A stretch of 64,000 nucleotides of DNA, taken from Benzoatithermus sp963720725. GTDB lineage: Bacteria > Pseudomonadota > Alphaproteobacteria > Geminicoccales > Geminicoccaceae. The notes under the pieces were generated by a model. That model made no database searches and was not told the DNA's origin. It was given only the letters and a program-made list of their open reading frames with translations. Each line of letters opens with the position of its first letter. The first letter of the stretch is position 1. Positions 62,857 through 64,000 of the stretch are shown piece after piece. The stretch spans positions 434,001 through 498,000 of the forward strand of contig CAVRGN010000013.1 of NCBI GenBank assembly GCA_963720725.1, written 5' to 3'. The translations under genes were made by a program, and so were the position numbers.

Positions 62857-64000
62857 CGCCCGCGCCGAACCGCGCCACGGCCAGCTTGACCCGGCCCAGG
62901 GCCGCGGGTGCCACCGAGAAGCGGCGCAGGCCCAGGCGCAGCAGGGCCTCGACCGCGGTCGGGTCGGAGGCCATGTCGCCGCACAGGCTCACGGCGGTGT
63001 CGGTGGCCAGCCCATGCTCGACCACGCGGCCGATCAGGCGCAGCACCGCCGGCTGCAGCGGGTCGTTGAGCGCAGCGACCCGGCCCTCGCCGTCGCGCGA
63101 CGCGGCCATGACGTACTGGGTCAGGTCGTTGCTGCCGATCGAGAAGAAGTCGGCCGGGATGAGGTCGATCGCGACCGCGGCGGCGGGGGTCTCGACCATG
63201 ATGCCCAGCGGCGGCATGGCGGCCTCGGCATCCTCGGCGTGGAGCTCGGCCAGGCAGGCGGCGAAGAAGGCCTGCGCCTCGGCGAGCTCGGCGGCCGTCG
63301 CCACCATCGGCAGCATCACCTTGAGCTGGCCGAACCGGGCCGCCCGCAGCAGAGCTCGGACCTGCGGCCGGAACAGCTCGGGGCGGTCCAGGCACAGGCG
63401 CAGGCCGCGCAGGCCGAGGAACGGGTTGCTCTCCGTGGGCAGGCTGACGCCGGGCAGCGCCTTGTCGCCGCCGATGTCGAGCGTGCGGATGATGCAGGGC
63501 TTGCCGCGCAGCCGCTCCAGCAGCTTGGCATAGGCGAGGAACTGATCGCCTTCGCCGGGCAAGGTGGGTTTCCCGAGGAACAGGAACTCGGTCCGGAACA
63601 GGCCGACGCCGTCGGCCGCGTCCAGGAGGTCGTCGCTCACTGCCGCGGGGTCGTCGACGTTGAGCATGACCTCGACCCGTTCGCCGGACGCGGTCACGGC
63701 CGGCCGCGTCAGCTGGGCCGATTCCAGGGACTGGGCGAGGCGCCGCTCGTCCAGCCGCCGCGCATAGGCTTCGCGCGTGGCCGGGTCGGGACGGATCACC
63801 AGCAGGCCCGCCTCGGCGTCGAGCACGCCCTCGCCGCTCTCCGGCACCTCGCCGAGATTGACCGCCATCGGCACGCCGCGGGCCCGGGCCAGCATGGCCA
63901 CATGGGAGGATGCGCTGCCGCGCTCCAGGGCGACCCCGCCCAGGATCGACCAGTCCAGCGCCAGGAAGCCCGAGGGGGTCAGGTCCTCATCGACCACGAT
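62849..64000 (-). CDS. Phosphoenolpyruvate-protein phosphotransferase (enzyme I type, C-terminal part), 5' truncated
   Basis: The gene enters from beyond the window end. It shows the phospho-histidine region GVALERGSASSHVAMLARARGVP, then the PEP-utiliser TIM barrel: VGLFRTEFLFLG, PCIIRTLDIGGDKALPGVSL and GIMVETPAAAVAIDLIPADFFSIGSNDLTQYV. The catalytic Cys is in AVSLCGDMASDP. It lies upstream of the HTH gene and dhaK. In related bacteria this module is often part of DhaM (EIIA-HPr-EI fusion) in dha operons, or of PtsP/PtsI. Which one applies cannot be told without the 5' end. Confidence 0.9.
   Translation of the reverse strand: MVVDEDLTPSGFLALDWSILGGVALERGSASSHVAMLARARGVPMAVNLGEVPESGEGVLDAEAGLLVIRPDPATREAYARRLDERRLAQSLESAQLTRPAVTASGERVEVMLNVDDPAAVSDDLLDAADGVGLFRTEFLFLGKPTLPGEGDQFLAYAKLLERLRGKPCIIRTLDIGGDKALPGVSLPTESNPFLGLRGLRLCLDRPELFRPQVRALLRAARFGQLKVMLPMVATAAELAEAQAFFAACLAELHAEDAEAAMPPLGIMVETPAAAVAIDLIPADFFSIGSNDLTQYVMAASRDGEGRVAALNDPLQPAVLRLIGRVVEHGLATDTAVSLCGDMASDPTAVEALLRLGLRRFSVAPAALGRVKLAVARFGAGDA

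Overview
The window is a GC-rich (about 70%) chromosome segment from an alphaproteobacterium. This rests on the acpS-lepB-rnc-era and aminotransferase-ftsK-lolA gene orders, the rhizobial-type rha locus (rhaD-rhaI divergent from an ABC importer), a BiuH-type biuret hydrolase very like the Rhizobium enzyme, and formylmethanofuran-type C1 genes. I cannot name the genus. No rRNA, tRNA or CRISPR was recognised.

Layout. 1-4.2 kb: core genes (comM end, acpS, lepB, rnc, era). 4.2-6.5 kb: an overlapping amidoligase / glutamine-amidotransferase / DedA operon. 7-8.8 kb: a TetR regulator flanked by a carboxymuconolactone-decarboxylase-family gene and an exported SnoaL-like gene, with three similar palindromes. 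8.8-14.4 kb: lolA, ftsK, a dapC-like aminotransferase, alanine dehydrogenase. 14.5-18.2 kb: a five-gene operon joining two small exported proteins, a TAXI receptor and an ABC-2 transporter. 18.2-23.2 kb: a GntR/FCD regulator and a 1419-residue hybrid kinase. 23.2-36.3 kb: a nitrogen-scavenging block. 36.5-41.7 kb: mixed metabolic and unknown genes. 41.7-43.2 kb: an ISNCY/IS1202-type insertion sequence with a 16-bp target duplication. 43.2-46.2 kb: fhcB and a broken fhcA. 46.2-51.1 kb: a decayed accessory island (AAA ATPase plus subtilase, duplicated antitoxin fragments, HigA remnant). 51-64 kb: DNA repair genes, a rhamnose-type ABC transporter divergent from rhaD-rhaI, and a PTS-dependent dihydroxyacetone kinase locus.

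The most interesting block is 23.2-36.3 kb. AtzF diverges from atzG-atzE-atzH. Five kilobases on, a BMP-type ABC importer operon carries biuH and a second, trtA-like isochorismatase-fold amidohydrolase. Both divergent control regions contain the same palindrome (ATTGCATGCAAT) and a consensus sigma-54 promoter (TGGCACG-N4-TTGC). Together this suggests one nitrogen-controlled regulon that imports biuret or triuret, or a related ureide, and degrades it through carboxybiuret and allophanate to ammonia and CO2. A two-subunit molybdenum hydroxylase lies between the two halves. No cyanuric acid hydrolase is present.

Many genes that look otherwise intact are broken by single-base shifts, nearly all of them insertions. 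This suggests either insertion-biased sequencing error or recent decay, so the frameshift calls should be read with that in mind. The 46-51 kb island is far more heavily disrupted and is probably truly decayed.
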